From Streptomyces sp. DH5 (GTDB lineage: Bacteria; Actinomycetota; Actinomycetes; Streptomycetales; Streptomycetaceae): a DNA stretch of 64,000 nt. The stretch lies in contig NZ_JAHWGP010000027.1 of the NCBI RefSeq assembly GCF_020873915.1, forward strand, positions 1 through 64,000, given 5' to 3'. The notes beneath the pieces were generated by a model, which was not told the origin of the DNA, ran no database searches, and saw nothing but the letters and a program-made list of their open reading frames with translations. Within the stretch, counting starts at the first letter, position 1. Each line of letters begins with the position of its first letter. The translations under genes were made by a program, and so were the position numbers. Positions 35,284 through 44,800 of the stretch are shown here, one piece after another.

Positions 35284-35567
35284 GGAGGAGTCCTGGCTTC
35301 GATGGTCGGCGTGGTCACACCCTACAGCACGCGTCAACTCTCGCAAGCTGTTGGACAACGCTTTCATGGTCGTGCTTACATGTGGATGCTTCCTCCGGTG
35401 AGCGACTCTCACCGGCGTGAAACGTCACTCTCCTTGCCACAGCCCTGTCCTTGAGCGTCCAGTCCCTTCGTCCTGCCCCGCCCCCTCCCGGCGGGACGCA
35501 GGACGGAGGACGTGCGGCGCCCGGGGCCCGGGCGGCGGCCGATCGCCCACCACCGAGGGGGAAACCC
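35284..35567. promoter_or_regulatory. Divergent promoter region of methyltransferase and DndB-like genes
   Basis: This 284-nt region is relatively AT-rich between 35320 and 35400. A perfect 8-bp inverted repeat CCGGTGAG-CGACT-CTCACCGG spans 35395-35415 and is a good operator candidate. TTGGAC (35351) and TTACAT (35376) could be a + strand promoter for the DndB-like gene, with a long 19-nt spacer. The ribosome site GAGGGGGAAA precedes ATG 35568. Confidence 0.5.
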
Positions 35568-36800
35568 ATGCGTCTGACCATGCCGAGCGGCACCCCGGAA
35601 GGAATCCCGCTCACCGTCATGCCGTTCCGCGAGGACGCGGTCATCGGCACCATGTCCCTCGCGACGCTGGTGCGCCTCGTGCCGTCACCGCGTCAGGAGG
35701 AGGACCCGCGCGCCCTCAAGGCCGCCTCCGGGCACGACCGGCGCCGCGCCGAACTGCGCGCGACCGTGCAGCGGACCCTGAAGTCCCAGAAGGGCAAGAA
35801 CATCCCGGACTACGCCGAGTACATCGCCGCCGGCATCCTCGGCAAGCACGGCTCCGCCTGGTCCACGCCCCCGATCACGCTCTGGCACCCGGGTGAGATC
35901 GCCGCGATGAGCGACGAACTGGTCCCCGGCTCGGGCCTGCGGACGCTGACCGTCGCCCCGGACGCCATGGTGATCGCCATCGACGGCGAGACCCAGACCA
36001 CCGCCTGGCACGACATCTACCGGGACCCGGAGTCCTTCGGCCTCACCTACGCCGAGCTCAGCCGGCGGATCCGCATCCCCTTCGAGCTCTACCTGGGGAT
36101 CTCCCCGGCGGACGCGCGGCAGATCTTCTACGACCGCAACGTCAAGGGCGTCGACGTCGCCAAGAACCTGGCCATGTCCATGGACCAGCGCGACCTCGCC
36201 ACCCGTCTCTCCTACACCGTCGGCGAGAAGCTCGAGGTCGAGTCGGACGGGCAGCGGATGCCGTTCGGCAAGCTGGTCAACGCCGGCAAGCGGCAGCTCA
36301 CCAGGACCGACAAGGAGGTCGTGACGCTGTCCGCGCTGCGGGCGCTGATCGTCACCACCGTCTTCGGCAGCAAGGGCGTGGAGTACTCGGCGGCCAACGT
36401 CCACGAGGGCAGCCTGCCGTCCAACACCGACGCCGACGAGGTGGAGGCGGTGGTCGTCCGGCTGGTGACCCGGCTGATCGGGGACCGCTTCCCGGACTTC
36501 GCCCGGCGCAGCGCGATCACCGCCCCGGCCGTGATGGCGGGCCTCGGCATCCTGCTGCACCGCGCGACCCCCTGGTGCGACCCCGGCAAGGCCATGAGCT
36601 ACGAGACGGTCGAGCACCTGCTCGCCGACGTCCGCTGGGAGCGCGAACCCGCCTACTGGGAGGGCGTCTGCGCCAGCGTCGGCTCCTCCGGCCGGCTCAA
36701 CTTCAGCGGCGGCGTGAGGGACTCCGCCGGCCGCGTCGCGGGCGCGCTCCTCGACCCGCACGCCGGGCTGGGCCGCAAGATCCGAGGGGCACGGAGCTGA
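35568..36800 (+). CDS. DndB-like DGQHR-domain protein
   Basis: This 410-aa protein is of the DndB/DGQHR superfamily. The hallmark is IAIDGETQTTAWHDIY, a DGxxQ variant of the DGQHR motif, followed later by SPADARQIFYDRNVKGVDVAKNLAMSMDQRD, which corresponds to the conserved 'FxDxN' block. In dnd phosphorothioation systems DndB represses the dnd operon, but no dndA/C/D/E genes are in the window. The ATG at 35568 has GAGGGGGAAA upstream. It is divergent from an orphan methyltransferase, which suggests a regulator or sensor of DNA modification in this island. Confidence 0.8.
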   Translation: MRLTMPSGTPEGIPLTVMPFREDAVIGTMSLATLVRLVPSPRQEEDPRALKAASGHDRRRAELRATVQRTLKSQKGKNIPDYAEYIAAGILGKHGSAWSTPPITLWHPGEIAAMSDELVPGSGLRTLTVAPDAMVIAIDGETQTTAWHDIYRDPESFGLTYAELSRRIRIPFELYLGISPADARQIFYDRNVKGVDVAKNLAMSMDQRDLATRLSYTVGEKLEVESDGQRMPFGKLVNAGKRQLTRTDKEVVTLSALRALIVTTVFGSKGVEYSAANVHEGSLPSNTDADEVEAVVVRLVTRLIGDRFPDFARRSAITAPAVMAGLGILLHRATPWCDPGKAMSYETVEHLLADVRWEREPAYWEGVCASVGSSGRLNFSGGVRDSAGRVAGALLDPHAGLGRKIRGARS

Positions 36801-37066
36801 ACAGGCCCGCGGCGCGGATCCCCTGACGCCGGACCTTCCCGGCCGAACGCTCCTCCCCGGACGAGGCCCTGCCGGCGGGCACGGCCCACGGCTCCCGCAT
36901 CCGGTGCGCATGGCGACCAGGGTGCGATGCCGTGCCCGGAGCCGGCTTGGTCCGGCCGGTCCAGCCCCGGCCGCGGCGGTGCAGCCCCGCTTCCGTCGGC
37001 GTGCGCGCCCCTCCTCCCGTCACCCGTCAGTCCCCTTCCCTCCGCATCCGTACAAGGAATGGCCCC

Positions 37067-37864
37067 ATGAGCTACCCGAACACCTCCGGCACGTCCTCCT
37101 CTCCCTCCCCTTCGTCCCCGCATGCCGTCTCCGCCGCCTCCACGGACATGCCGGAGATGACGCCGCAGACGCCCCCCGCTCCCGCGCAGCCGTCGGCCGG
37201 GCGGGAGCCGTCGTGGCGCGGAGCACGACTCACCCGCGGCGCCTCGACGCTCCGCACGCTGGTCACGGCGCCCCTGACCCGCCCGCGCAGGACCCTCCTC
37301 GCCGTGGCCGCGACAGTCGTAGGCTGCTCCCTGTCCGCCTGTTCCGGTACCGGCGGCACCCAGACCGACACCGCGCCCCCGGCAGCCACCGTCAGCGCCT
37401 CGCAGGACACCCGGAGCGCCGAGGACGCGCAGGAGACCCAGGACACCCAGGACGACTCCGGCAGCGACACCTTCGTCGTAGCGCTGGACAAGACCGCCAC
37501 GTGGAACAACGGCGTCAAGGCGCACCTGAGCGGCTTCGGCCGGGGCACCTCCGGCGAGTACGCCAGCCCGGCCGGCGAGCCCTACCTGGCCTTCTCCGTC
37601 ACCCTGCAGAACGGCTCCAAGTCCACGATCGACCTGGCCCTGGTCAGCCTGTCCTGCCCGGACGGCGCCGAGGAGGTCTTCGACACGGACGCGGGCTTCG
37701 GCGGCGCGCCGGACACGCACCTGCTGCCGGGCAAGTCGCAGACCTGGAAGGCGGCCTGCGTGTTCCCCAAGACGGCCAGGAGCGCCCAGATCGAGATCAC
37801 GCCGACCGACAGCTCCGACTCCGGCTGGTACCGCACCGCCATCTTCACCGGACAGGTGCGGTAG
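37067..37864 (+). CDS. Putative lipoprotein with DUF4352-like beta domain
   Basis: ATG 37067 gives 265 aa, with CAAGGAA upstream. An unusually long N-terminal tail (~75 residues, Ser/Pro/Ala-rich with basic patch LTRPRRT) precedes a hydrophobic segment and a lipobox-like VVGCSLSACSG. A low-complexity Asp/Gln/Thr linker follows. The C-terminal ~130 residues form a beta-rich domain (PYLAFSVTLQNGSKSTIDL, ALVSLSCPDG, TWKAACVFPK, GWYRTAIFTGQV) like DUF4352/TrpEFTG-type immunoglobulin-like folds. It is probably anchored outside the cell. Its role beside the island is unclear. Confidence 0.72.
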   Translation: MSYPNTSGTSSSPSPSSPHAVSAASTDMPEMTPQTPPAPAQPSAGREPSWRGARLTRGASTLRTLVTAPLTRPRRTLLAVAATVVGCSLSACSGTGGTQTDTAPPAATVSASQDTRSAEDAQETQDTQDDSGSDTFVVALDKTATWNNGVKAHLSGFGRGTSGEYASPAGEPYLAFSVTLQNGSKSTIDLALVSLSCPDGAEEVFDTDAGFGGAPDTHLLPGKSQTWKAACVFPKTARSAQIEITPTDSSDSGWYRTAIFTGQVR

Positions 37865-38766
37865 CCCGGACCGCGACCCCGCTGCGCCCACGCCCGGTCA
37901 CACGCTCTGCGGGGGAAGCGGGCGACGCTTTTCACGACCCGTCCCCGTGGCGCGACTTCCGCTGTTTCCCTGCCCGTGTGCACAAGGCCCGGCGAGTAAC
38001 TTCCCTACCGGATAAGCGAATCCCGGGAAAACCCGGAGACGGGGAAGCCGCTGAGGTTCCGTCAGGCCGAAGGTTCGGACGGTTTTCGTACCGCCACCGG
38101 ATACTGCTTGTGCGGCGAAACCTTCGGTCGATGTGACTCCACTCGGGCATGGACAAAGAGGATCCTCGAGGAGATCAGGGTGGTCGAGAAGTGCCGCGCG
38201 TTCTTCTGTGGGGAGCCGCGATTGAAGACGGGGCCGCCCGGCGAAGGGGAGTGTGGGGGCACGTGTCCTAGCAGGTCGGACGGGCGGGACGGCGCACGTC
38301 GGGGCGAGCGCCGGCGGAGTGCGGGCGACACCCGGCGCGGTGGTGTGGCTCGTGTATCCGGAGAGCGCCGCCCGAACGGCAGTCCAATGGGTGGCCCCCC
38401 ATCCCGTTCGTGACATCGGCGCGGATAATCTTCGGCTGTAGGTTGCATTGATCGGGTGCACCCGGGTCATCGCGATGGGGGTCGCGATTGCCGCAGACGC
38501 ATCACTCTTAGTGAAGCTCTGGCTATATCTTCCGGGCGGTCGTGCGAATACGGGAGGGGATGCTTGTGGAAACGGTGGGGGATGGGTGGGACGTCTCTGT
38601 GAGTTGTGCGCCGTCGGGTCGCGCCGGGCAGTGGCAGTAGAGGGCTGCGCCCGAGGGGGCGTTCGGTAGCGGCCCGTCCTCAGCGACGGGCCGGGTGATG
38701 CGGAAGACCGTTCCGTGCCGGGGAACTTCACGAACAGGGCATCGGAACCTCTCTTTTGGGGACAGG
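37865..38766. other. 902-bp intergenic region ahead of the helicase/Hsp70 operon
   Basis: Composition is lower in GC than the surroundings, and no reading frame keeps coding bias. A stem-loop CGGCCCGTC/GACGGGCCG lies at 38670-38693. The stretch 38000-38105 has several complementary blocks (CCCGGGAAAACCCGG, GGTTCCGTC.., GGACGG) and may form structured RNA. A short frame at 38448-38669 starting TTG is not supported. The ribosome site GGGGACAGGG precedes GTG 38767. The promoter of the next operon must lie here. Confidence 0.55.
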
Positions 38767-40827
38767 GTGGATCATTCTTACCAGGTGTGGCAGGACGTGC
38801 TGGCCGAGGAGTTCTTCGGACGGCAGCACGCGGGCCACCCGACGCTGTTCTACGTCGACGACGACGTGGAGCAGGAGCTCAGGCACGGATACGGCATCGA
38901 GGAGCCCCTCGCCCGGTGCGTGAGCAGGTTCCTGCGGCTGGAGACCGCGGAACCGTACGGCGCGCTGGAGGACTACCGCTGGCGCAGGCGACAGCAGGAC
39001 AAGGACGGCGTGCCCGCCTTCCTGCCGCTGCTGGCCTGCTCGGTGATCGCCGCGTCCCGGATGGTGAACGACCACAACCACCGGGCCACCGCCTACCACG
39101 CCCGCTTCTCCGAGCTGCTGACCGGCGACGACAAACGGCTGGTCAGCCACCACTACGAGCCCATATCCCGCATGTGGCAGGTGCTGGCCTCCTGGCAGCA
39201 CAGCCAGAAGGGCGCCCGGGGCCTGTGCACCCTCCCCGCCCCCGCCGACCTGCCCTCCAACCGCAGCATGATCGGGTTCGCCCAGTCCCAGGCGCTCCTC
39301 AGCGGCGCGGACCGGTCCTTCCTCCCGAAGCTCTTCCGGTCGCTGCGGGAACACGGCACGACCTGGCCCCTGCCGGGGGCGACGCTGCTGGCCCAGATCG
39401 AGATCCGCGGCATGGAGCAGCACTTCTCCAAGAACTTCCGCAACGCCCTGCAGGAGGAGGAGTTCCGTCCCTTCCTCGCCAAGCTGATCGGCAACTACGC
39501 CGCCTCCTGGGACGGTTCGGACGAGCTGGTGCCCACCGGTGTCGCCCGGGCCGAACTCCTGGTGCGCCTGGACGCGGGGCGTCTCGGCTGGGTGGCGCGC
39601 CTGCGGTCCCCGGAGCGGAAAGCGCGCATCGAGCTCAGGAACGGCGTCGTCCTCGAGCAGCTCGGCGACACCGCCTACTACGAGGTGACGGGCCTGCCCG
39701 CCCCGAGCGCGGACACCCTCACCAGGAGCATCCGCCGCGACGGGGACGGCCTGGTGCTCAGCCGCCCCGCCTCCTCCGTCCTGGTGCTCGCACGGGACGA
39801 CGTGCTCGGCGTCTGGGCCGCCACCGACGGCTTCCGCCCGGGAGAGGCACACGTGGTGCTCGCCGCCCCGACCGCGCAGCGGGACGTGCAGCGGCTGCTG
39901 GACAAGGCCGCGACCACCGGCCGGAGCGCCGACACGAGCAAGCTGGCCTGGGTGCCGCAGGGCTGGTCCCTGCACAAGCCCGTCACCTTCGACGACGCGG
40001 TCACCCTGCGCCGGGCGCTGAAGGAGGTCCAGGGCGCGGTCGGCCTCCTGCAGCCCCCGGCCCAGTTCAAGCTCCGCCTCGAAGGCGGACTGAAGCTCGC
40101 GCCCTCGCTCGATCCCCACCTGTACCTGCGGGGAGGCGAGCCCCAAGTAATCCTCCCGGACGCCACGGAGGGCACCGGCGCCCTCCTGGTCGACGGGAAG
40201 GAGCGGCCCGGGCTCAGGAAGGCGATCGCCGCGGGCCGCCCCGTCCCCCTGGCCGTGCTCCGGCTGGAGCCGGGCCGCCACACGGTGAGTCACGCAGGCG
40301 TGGAGATCGGCTTCGCCACCGCGGACCAGGCCGTCGTCGAGCCGAAGGTGACCAGGGTCTGCGGCTTCACCGTCGCGGACGGCAAGGCCTCCCCGTCGCC
40401 CTCCCTCCTCGACGGGCAGACCCTGCCGACCGGAATCACCGGCGCCGACTGCACGAGCGCCACCACCCAGGAGGTGGCGGCCGTCATGGAGCTGTGCCGC
40501 CGGGACGCGGACGAGGTGCTGTTCGCGGCGGCCGACGGACGGCTGTGGACCCTTCAGGCCCCGGATCAACCGGACTGGTGGACGGAACGCCTCCCCGACA
40601 CCCCCGCCCCGCTCCGCTTCGAGGCCGGCTTCCACGGCGTCGGCGGCTGGCTCCTGGAGCGCCGGAGCGGACGCTGGAAGGGCCGCCCGGTGAACCCCGG
40701 AACGCCGAAGCCGAAGAACGCCGGCAACCCGCGGGCCTGGGCCCGCGCCGTCCTCAACGCCCAGCAGGCGTCCGCCGAGCCCTCGTGGGTCGCGTACATG
40801 CAGGCAGCGAAGGAGCTGGATCGATGA
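38767..40827 (+). CDS. Unknown protein, first gene of helicase/Hsp70 operon
   Basis: GTG 38767 gives 686 aa, with GGGGACAGGG just upstream. The N-terminal third is helical (YQVWQDVLAEEFFG, FYVDDDVEQELRHGYGIEEPL, RWRRRQQDKDGVPAFLPLL, SVIAASRMVNDHNHRATAYH). The middle and C-terminal parts are beta-rich and repetitive in style (LAWVPQGWSLHKPV, YLRGGEPQVILPDATEGTGALLVDG, LRLEPGRHTVSHAGVEIGF), suggesting several beta-sandwich-like domains. There is no enzymatic motif I can identify. The stop overlaps the next start (ATGA), so it is translated with the rest of the operon. It could be a recognition or scaffold subunit for the helicase; this is context only. Confidence 0.85.
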   Translation: MDHSYQVWQDVLAEEFFGRQHAGHPTLFYVDDDVEQELRHGYGIEEPLARCVSRFLRLETAEPYGALEDYRWRRRQQDKDGVPAFLPLLACSVIAASRMVNDHNHRATAYHARFSELLTGDDKRLVSHHYEPISRMWQVLASWQHSQKGARGLCTLPAPADLPSNRSMIGFAQSQALLSGADRSFLPKLFRSLREHGTTWPLPGATLLAQIEIRGMEQHFSKNFRNALQEEEFRPFLAKLIGNYAASWDGSDELVPTGVARAELLVRLDAGRLGWVARLRSPERKARIELRNGVVLEQLGDTAYYEVTGLPAPSADTLTRSIRRDGDGLVLSRPASSVLVLARDDVLGVWAATDGFRPGEAHVVLAAPTAQRDVQRLLDKAATTGRSADTSKLAWVPQGWSLHKPVTFDDAVTLRRALKEVQGAVGLLQPPAQFKLRLEGGLKLAPSLDPHLYLRGGEPQVILPDATEGTGALLVDGKERPGLRKAIAAGRPVPLAVLRLEPGRHTVSHAGVEIGFATADQAVVEPKVTRVCGFTVADGKASPSPSLLDGQTLPTGITGADCTSATTQEVAAVMELCRRDADEVLFAAADGRLWTLQAPDQPDWWTERLPDTPAPLRFEAGFHGVGGWLLERRSGRWKGRPVNPGTPKPKNAGNPRAWARAVLNAQQASAEPSWVAYMQAAKELDR

Positions 40828-41816
40828 CAGGACCGATGAGCAGCACCGAGTTCGGCGGGATCCTCCTGCGCTGGCTGAGCGAGAGCCGCAGCGGCAAGGC
40901 GTCCGCACTGCGCGACGGGATCCGCGACCAGGCCCGGGCATGGGGCCTGGAGCTGAAGGAGTACGCCGACTGGGACTGGACGCGCAAGGCCGCCGCCCTC
41001 GGCTTCATCGACGTGGACCCGCGCGCCGACCGCTGGTCGGTGGCCCCGCCGGTACTGACCCGGCTGCCCCACGCCGACGGCCTCGCCCTGCTGACCGGCG
41101 CGCGCACCGCACGGATCAGCGCGCGCGTCGAGGAGGCGGCACAGGAGTGGATGGAGCTGATCACCGTCCCCCACCGCCCGGAGGCCGGTGAGGCGCCGCT
41201 GCCCGACACCCTCCTGCTCCAGTACGAGGACCCGCGGACCCTGCGGGAAGCCGCGGAACTCCTCAGGGTCCGCTACGTGCCCTGCGCCGCCCTGCAGTTG
41301 GCGGAGCTGCTTCCGCAGGCGGCGCCGGGCCCCGAGTCCGCGCCGCCCGGCGGGAGCACCGCCGCCACGCTGGAGAAGTACGAGCTGCGCCTCCAGCGGT
41401 TCGTCCCCGTGGCGAGGGACGACGAGGACGGCCTGTACCGGTGGCGCGGAGCCGACTACGCACGCCTGACCCGCGTCCGCCGCAACGGCGTCTTCCACAC
41501 GGTGGAACGCGAGACGGGCATCTACCTGGAACTCGCCCGCCACCGCACCGGCGCGATGCGCTGGCGGCCGGAATCCGGCGAGGGCCGGGCCGGCATCGGT
41601 CGCCTCTTCGTCGACCGGTACGCGCCCTTGCCCGCCCTGCACGAGCGCGCGGCCGTCCTGTGCAGCGGCTTCCCGCCCTCGACGGGCAAGCAGGCGCAGA
41701 CCCGCGCGTACGACAACGTGCCGAGGGCGCTCGCCGAGGCGATAGCGGCCTCGCTGCAGCAGAACCTGGAGACCGTGCCGCGACCGGTGGCGGCCACCGG
41801 CGGGAGGACCGAGTGA
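40824..41816 (+). CDS. Unknown protein, second gene of helicase/Hsp70 operon
   Basis: ATG 40824 has CGAAGGAG upstream and gives 330 aa. The N-terminal ~80 residues look like a winged-helix pair (GGILLRWLSESRSGKASALRDG, WDWTRKAAALGFIDVDPRADRW, VAPPVLTRLP). The remainder mixes beta strands and helices (LLLQYEDPRTLREAAELLRV, YRWRGADYARLTRVRRNGVFH, GIYLELARHRTGAMRW). I recognise no family. It overlaps both neighbours by 4 nt. Constant pairing with the 686-aa protein and the helicase gene suggests it is a dedicated subunit, maybe DNA-binding. Confidence 0.85.
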   Translation: MTGPMSSTEFGGILLRWLSESRSGKASALRDGIRDQARAWGLELKEYADWDWTRKAAALGFIDVDPRADRWSVAPPVLTRLPHADGLALLTGARTARISARVEEAAQEWMELITVPHRPEAGEAPLPDTLLLQYEDPRTLREAAELLRVRYVPCAALQLAELLPQAAPGPESAPPGGSTAATLEKYELRLQRFVPVARDDEDGLYRWRGADYARLTRVRRNGVFHTVERETGIYLELARHRTGAMRWRPESGEGRAGIGRLFVDRYAPLPALHERAAVLCSGFPPSTGKQAQTRAYDNVPRALAEAIAASLQQNLETVPRPVAATGGRTE

Positions 41817-44800
41817 GCGTGGAACAGCAGACGGCGGCGGTGACGGACACCGACGTCCAGGACGTCATGGGCACGTTCGAGGACCTGCGCAGCGCGCTCT
41901 TCCGCTACTACGACACCCCGTTCAGCGTCGACGACCGTTCCGTCATGGAGGAACGACGCAACCTCCTGGACCGGGACAACGGGGCCTGGCGCGACCCGCT
42001 GATCGAACTGCGTCCGCAGTACGCCTCCCGGGACGTCGGCATCGCGGAGTCCTTCGCCGAAGCGGGGGCGCACCCCGACGCGGCCGAGTTCGCCCGCTTC
42101 ACCCTCCCCGACGGCGTGACCAGCCTCTACCAGCACCAGCACGACGCCCTGGTCGCCGCCTGCGCGGGGAAGGACTTCGTGGTCACCGCGGGCACCGGCT
42201 CCGGCAAGACGGAGTCCTTCCTGCTGCCGGTCCTCGCCGACCTGGTCGCCGAGTCCGCCCACTGGCAGGGCACCCGCGCCGTGCAGCGGGAATGGTGGCA
42301 GGGAGACGGAGAGCACGTACCCAGCCGACAGGGCGAGCACGGGCACCCCGCCGCCGTGCGCGTGCTGATCCTCTACCCCACCAACGCCCTCGCCGACGAC
42401 CAGCTGGTCCGGCTCCGGAAGTCGCTGGACAGCCGCGAGGCCCACGCCTGGCTGGACCGCAAGCGCAACGGACACCGCTTCTACTTCGGCCGCTACACCG
42501 GAGCCACCCCCGTCTCCGGCAGCCGCGACTCCGACCCGGCGCACTTCCGTCTCCGGCAGTACCTGCGGGAGGTCCAGGAGCGGCAGCGCAAGGCCGACGA
42601 GAAGCTCGACGACGACCTGCGACCCTTCGTCCCGCGCCTCGGCGGAGCGGAGATGCACGCCCGCTGGGACATGCAGGCCGCGCCCCCGGACATCATGATC
42701 ACCAACTACTCGATGCTGAACATCATGCTGCTCCGCAAGCAGGAGGAGCACATCTTCAGCGCCACGAGGAAGTGGCTGGAGGAGACCCCCGGCGCCCGCC
42801 TCACCCTCATCCTCGACGAGCTCCACATGTACCGCGGCACGGCCGGCACCGAGGTGGCCTACCTGCTGCGCAACCTCCGCCACCGCCTCGGCCTCGACAA
42901 GAGCCCCGAGAAGCTGCGTGTGCTCGCCGCCTCCGCCTCCCTGGAAGCGGGACGGGACGACGACTTCCTCGACGGATTCTTCGCCCTGCCCGGCTCCCGG
43001 CGCGTGATCATCCCGGGAAGGGCGAAGGAGATCCACGGCGGGGGCGACCTGAGCGCACACACCGAACGCCTCGCGCAGGCCTCGAAGGCCCCCGTCACCC
43101 GGGACGAAGCCCTCGCCCTGGCCCGGCAAACCGGCCTCGGCCCGGCGCTCCAGCACGCACTCACCCCTGGCGGCAAGCCCCGTGCCCTGCCCGCCCCCGA
43201 ACTGGCGGAGAACCTCTTCCCGGACGTCCCCGAGGAACGGCGCCAGGACGCCCTCCACGGCGCCCTGCGAGTGCTCGGCTTGGCCCAGGATCCCGAACTT
43301 CCCCAGCTGCGCGCCCACTTCTTCTTCCGGAACATCGAGGGCGTCTGGGCCTGCTCGGACCCGAACTGCCCCCACATCCCCGTGGAGCACGACACCCGGC
43401 GCCGGGTCGGCCGGCTCTTCGCCGAGCCGACCTCCCGCTGCACCTGCGGCGCCCGCGTACTGGAGCTCCTCTCCTGCCAGGCCTGCGGCGACGTCATGCT
43501 CGGTGGGTACGCCAGCCCCAAGGACACCCGGCGGCGCAAGTTCACCGGCGCCCTCCACACCGACTTCCCGGACCTGGACCTGCTCCCCGACGAAGCGAGC
43601 GGCGCACCCACGGCGGCGAACTACGTCGTGTACTGGCCGCGCACCGAGGGTCTCGGCCTCGACGACCCCGACTGGCACGCCGGTCTGTCCGACGGCGGGC
43701 CGCAGGTCGGGTTCGAGTTCCGCCGCAGCACCTACCAGCCCGCCACCGGCCGCCTGGACAACCGGGACGTCCAGCACACCGGATGGTCGTTCCACATCTC
43801 CGTGCCCCTGGACAAGGAGGGCAAGAAGCCCGCCTACGACCCCGCACGGCTCCAGGCCTTCCCCACCCGCTGCCCCGCCTGCGGCGACGACTGGGAGATC
43901 AAGCACGACAGGGACGGCCGTTTCGTCCCGCTGGAATCCCCCGACCGGCTCCGCAACGCGCCGGTCCGGCGGATGCGCACCGGTTTCTACAAGATCAACC
44001 AGGTGCTGGTGACCGAAGCCCTCGGTCACTTTCCCGACGGCCGGCGCAAGGCGATCGCCTTCTCCGACAGCCGTGACGACGCCTCCGAGCTCGCCAGCGG
44101 TCTCGCCCTCCGCCACTACCAGGACCTCCTCCGCCTGCTCAGCGCCCAGGCCGTCGAGAGCCAGGGGAATCCGTTCGGAGACCTCCAACTGGTGAAGGCC
44201 CACTACGCCGGGGAAGCCGTCGACCGTGCCGGTGCCCGTTCCGCCATGGAACGGCTGCGGGACCGCGACCCGGCGGACTGGGGGCGTCTGAAGGCGATCC
44301 TCACCGACGACCTCGACGCGGAACCGGAACTCCTGCCCGACCTGGAGCGGAAGTTCTCCGGACTGCCCTCGCTGGACGACCTCGCCTCCGACCTCGAAGG
44401 CATGCTGCTGGCGTACGGCAGCAACCCCGCCGGTCCCGCGGCCTCGCTCCAGCAGACCTCGGCCGGACAGCCATGGACCGCGCTCTACCACTGGGAGCGG
44501 GACCGGGAAGCGGTGGTGGACACCCAGGCACAGGAGGAACTGCTCAACCGCATCCGCTCCCGCCTCCGCCTGGAGACCATCGGCAGCCTCTTCTCCGGCG
44601 GCGGCCGTGACTTCGAATCGCTCGGACTCGGCTGGCTCTGCCTGCGCGACGACCGCTCGCCCCTGGACATCGGCCCGGACAGCGACCAGGCCGTGGCGCG
44701 TGCCAGTCTGCGCATCCTCGGCCTGATGCGGCGCTTCACGCGGATACGCGCCTCTCTGCAGAGGCCACCCGCACCTCTGAAGCGTTTCTGGAAGCAGGTC

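Noticed and set aside
33148-36800. Calling this a BREX/Pgl or dnd system
   Set aside because: No pglZ, brxL, dndA, C, D or E genes are in the window; only a methyltransferase fusion and a DndB-like protein.
38038-38060. GGGGAAGCCG-like stretch resembling part of a cobalamin riboswitch
   Set aside because: The other conserved boxes of a cobalamin riboswitch are missing and no cobalamin-linked gene follows.
38448-38669. Small TTG-start frame upstream of the operon
   Set aside because: No ribosome site, no codon bias and a composition unlike its neighbours.
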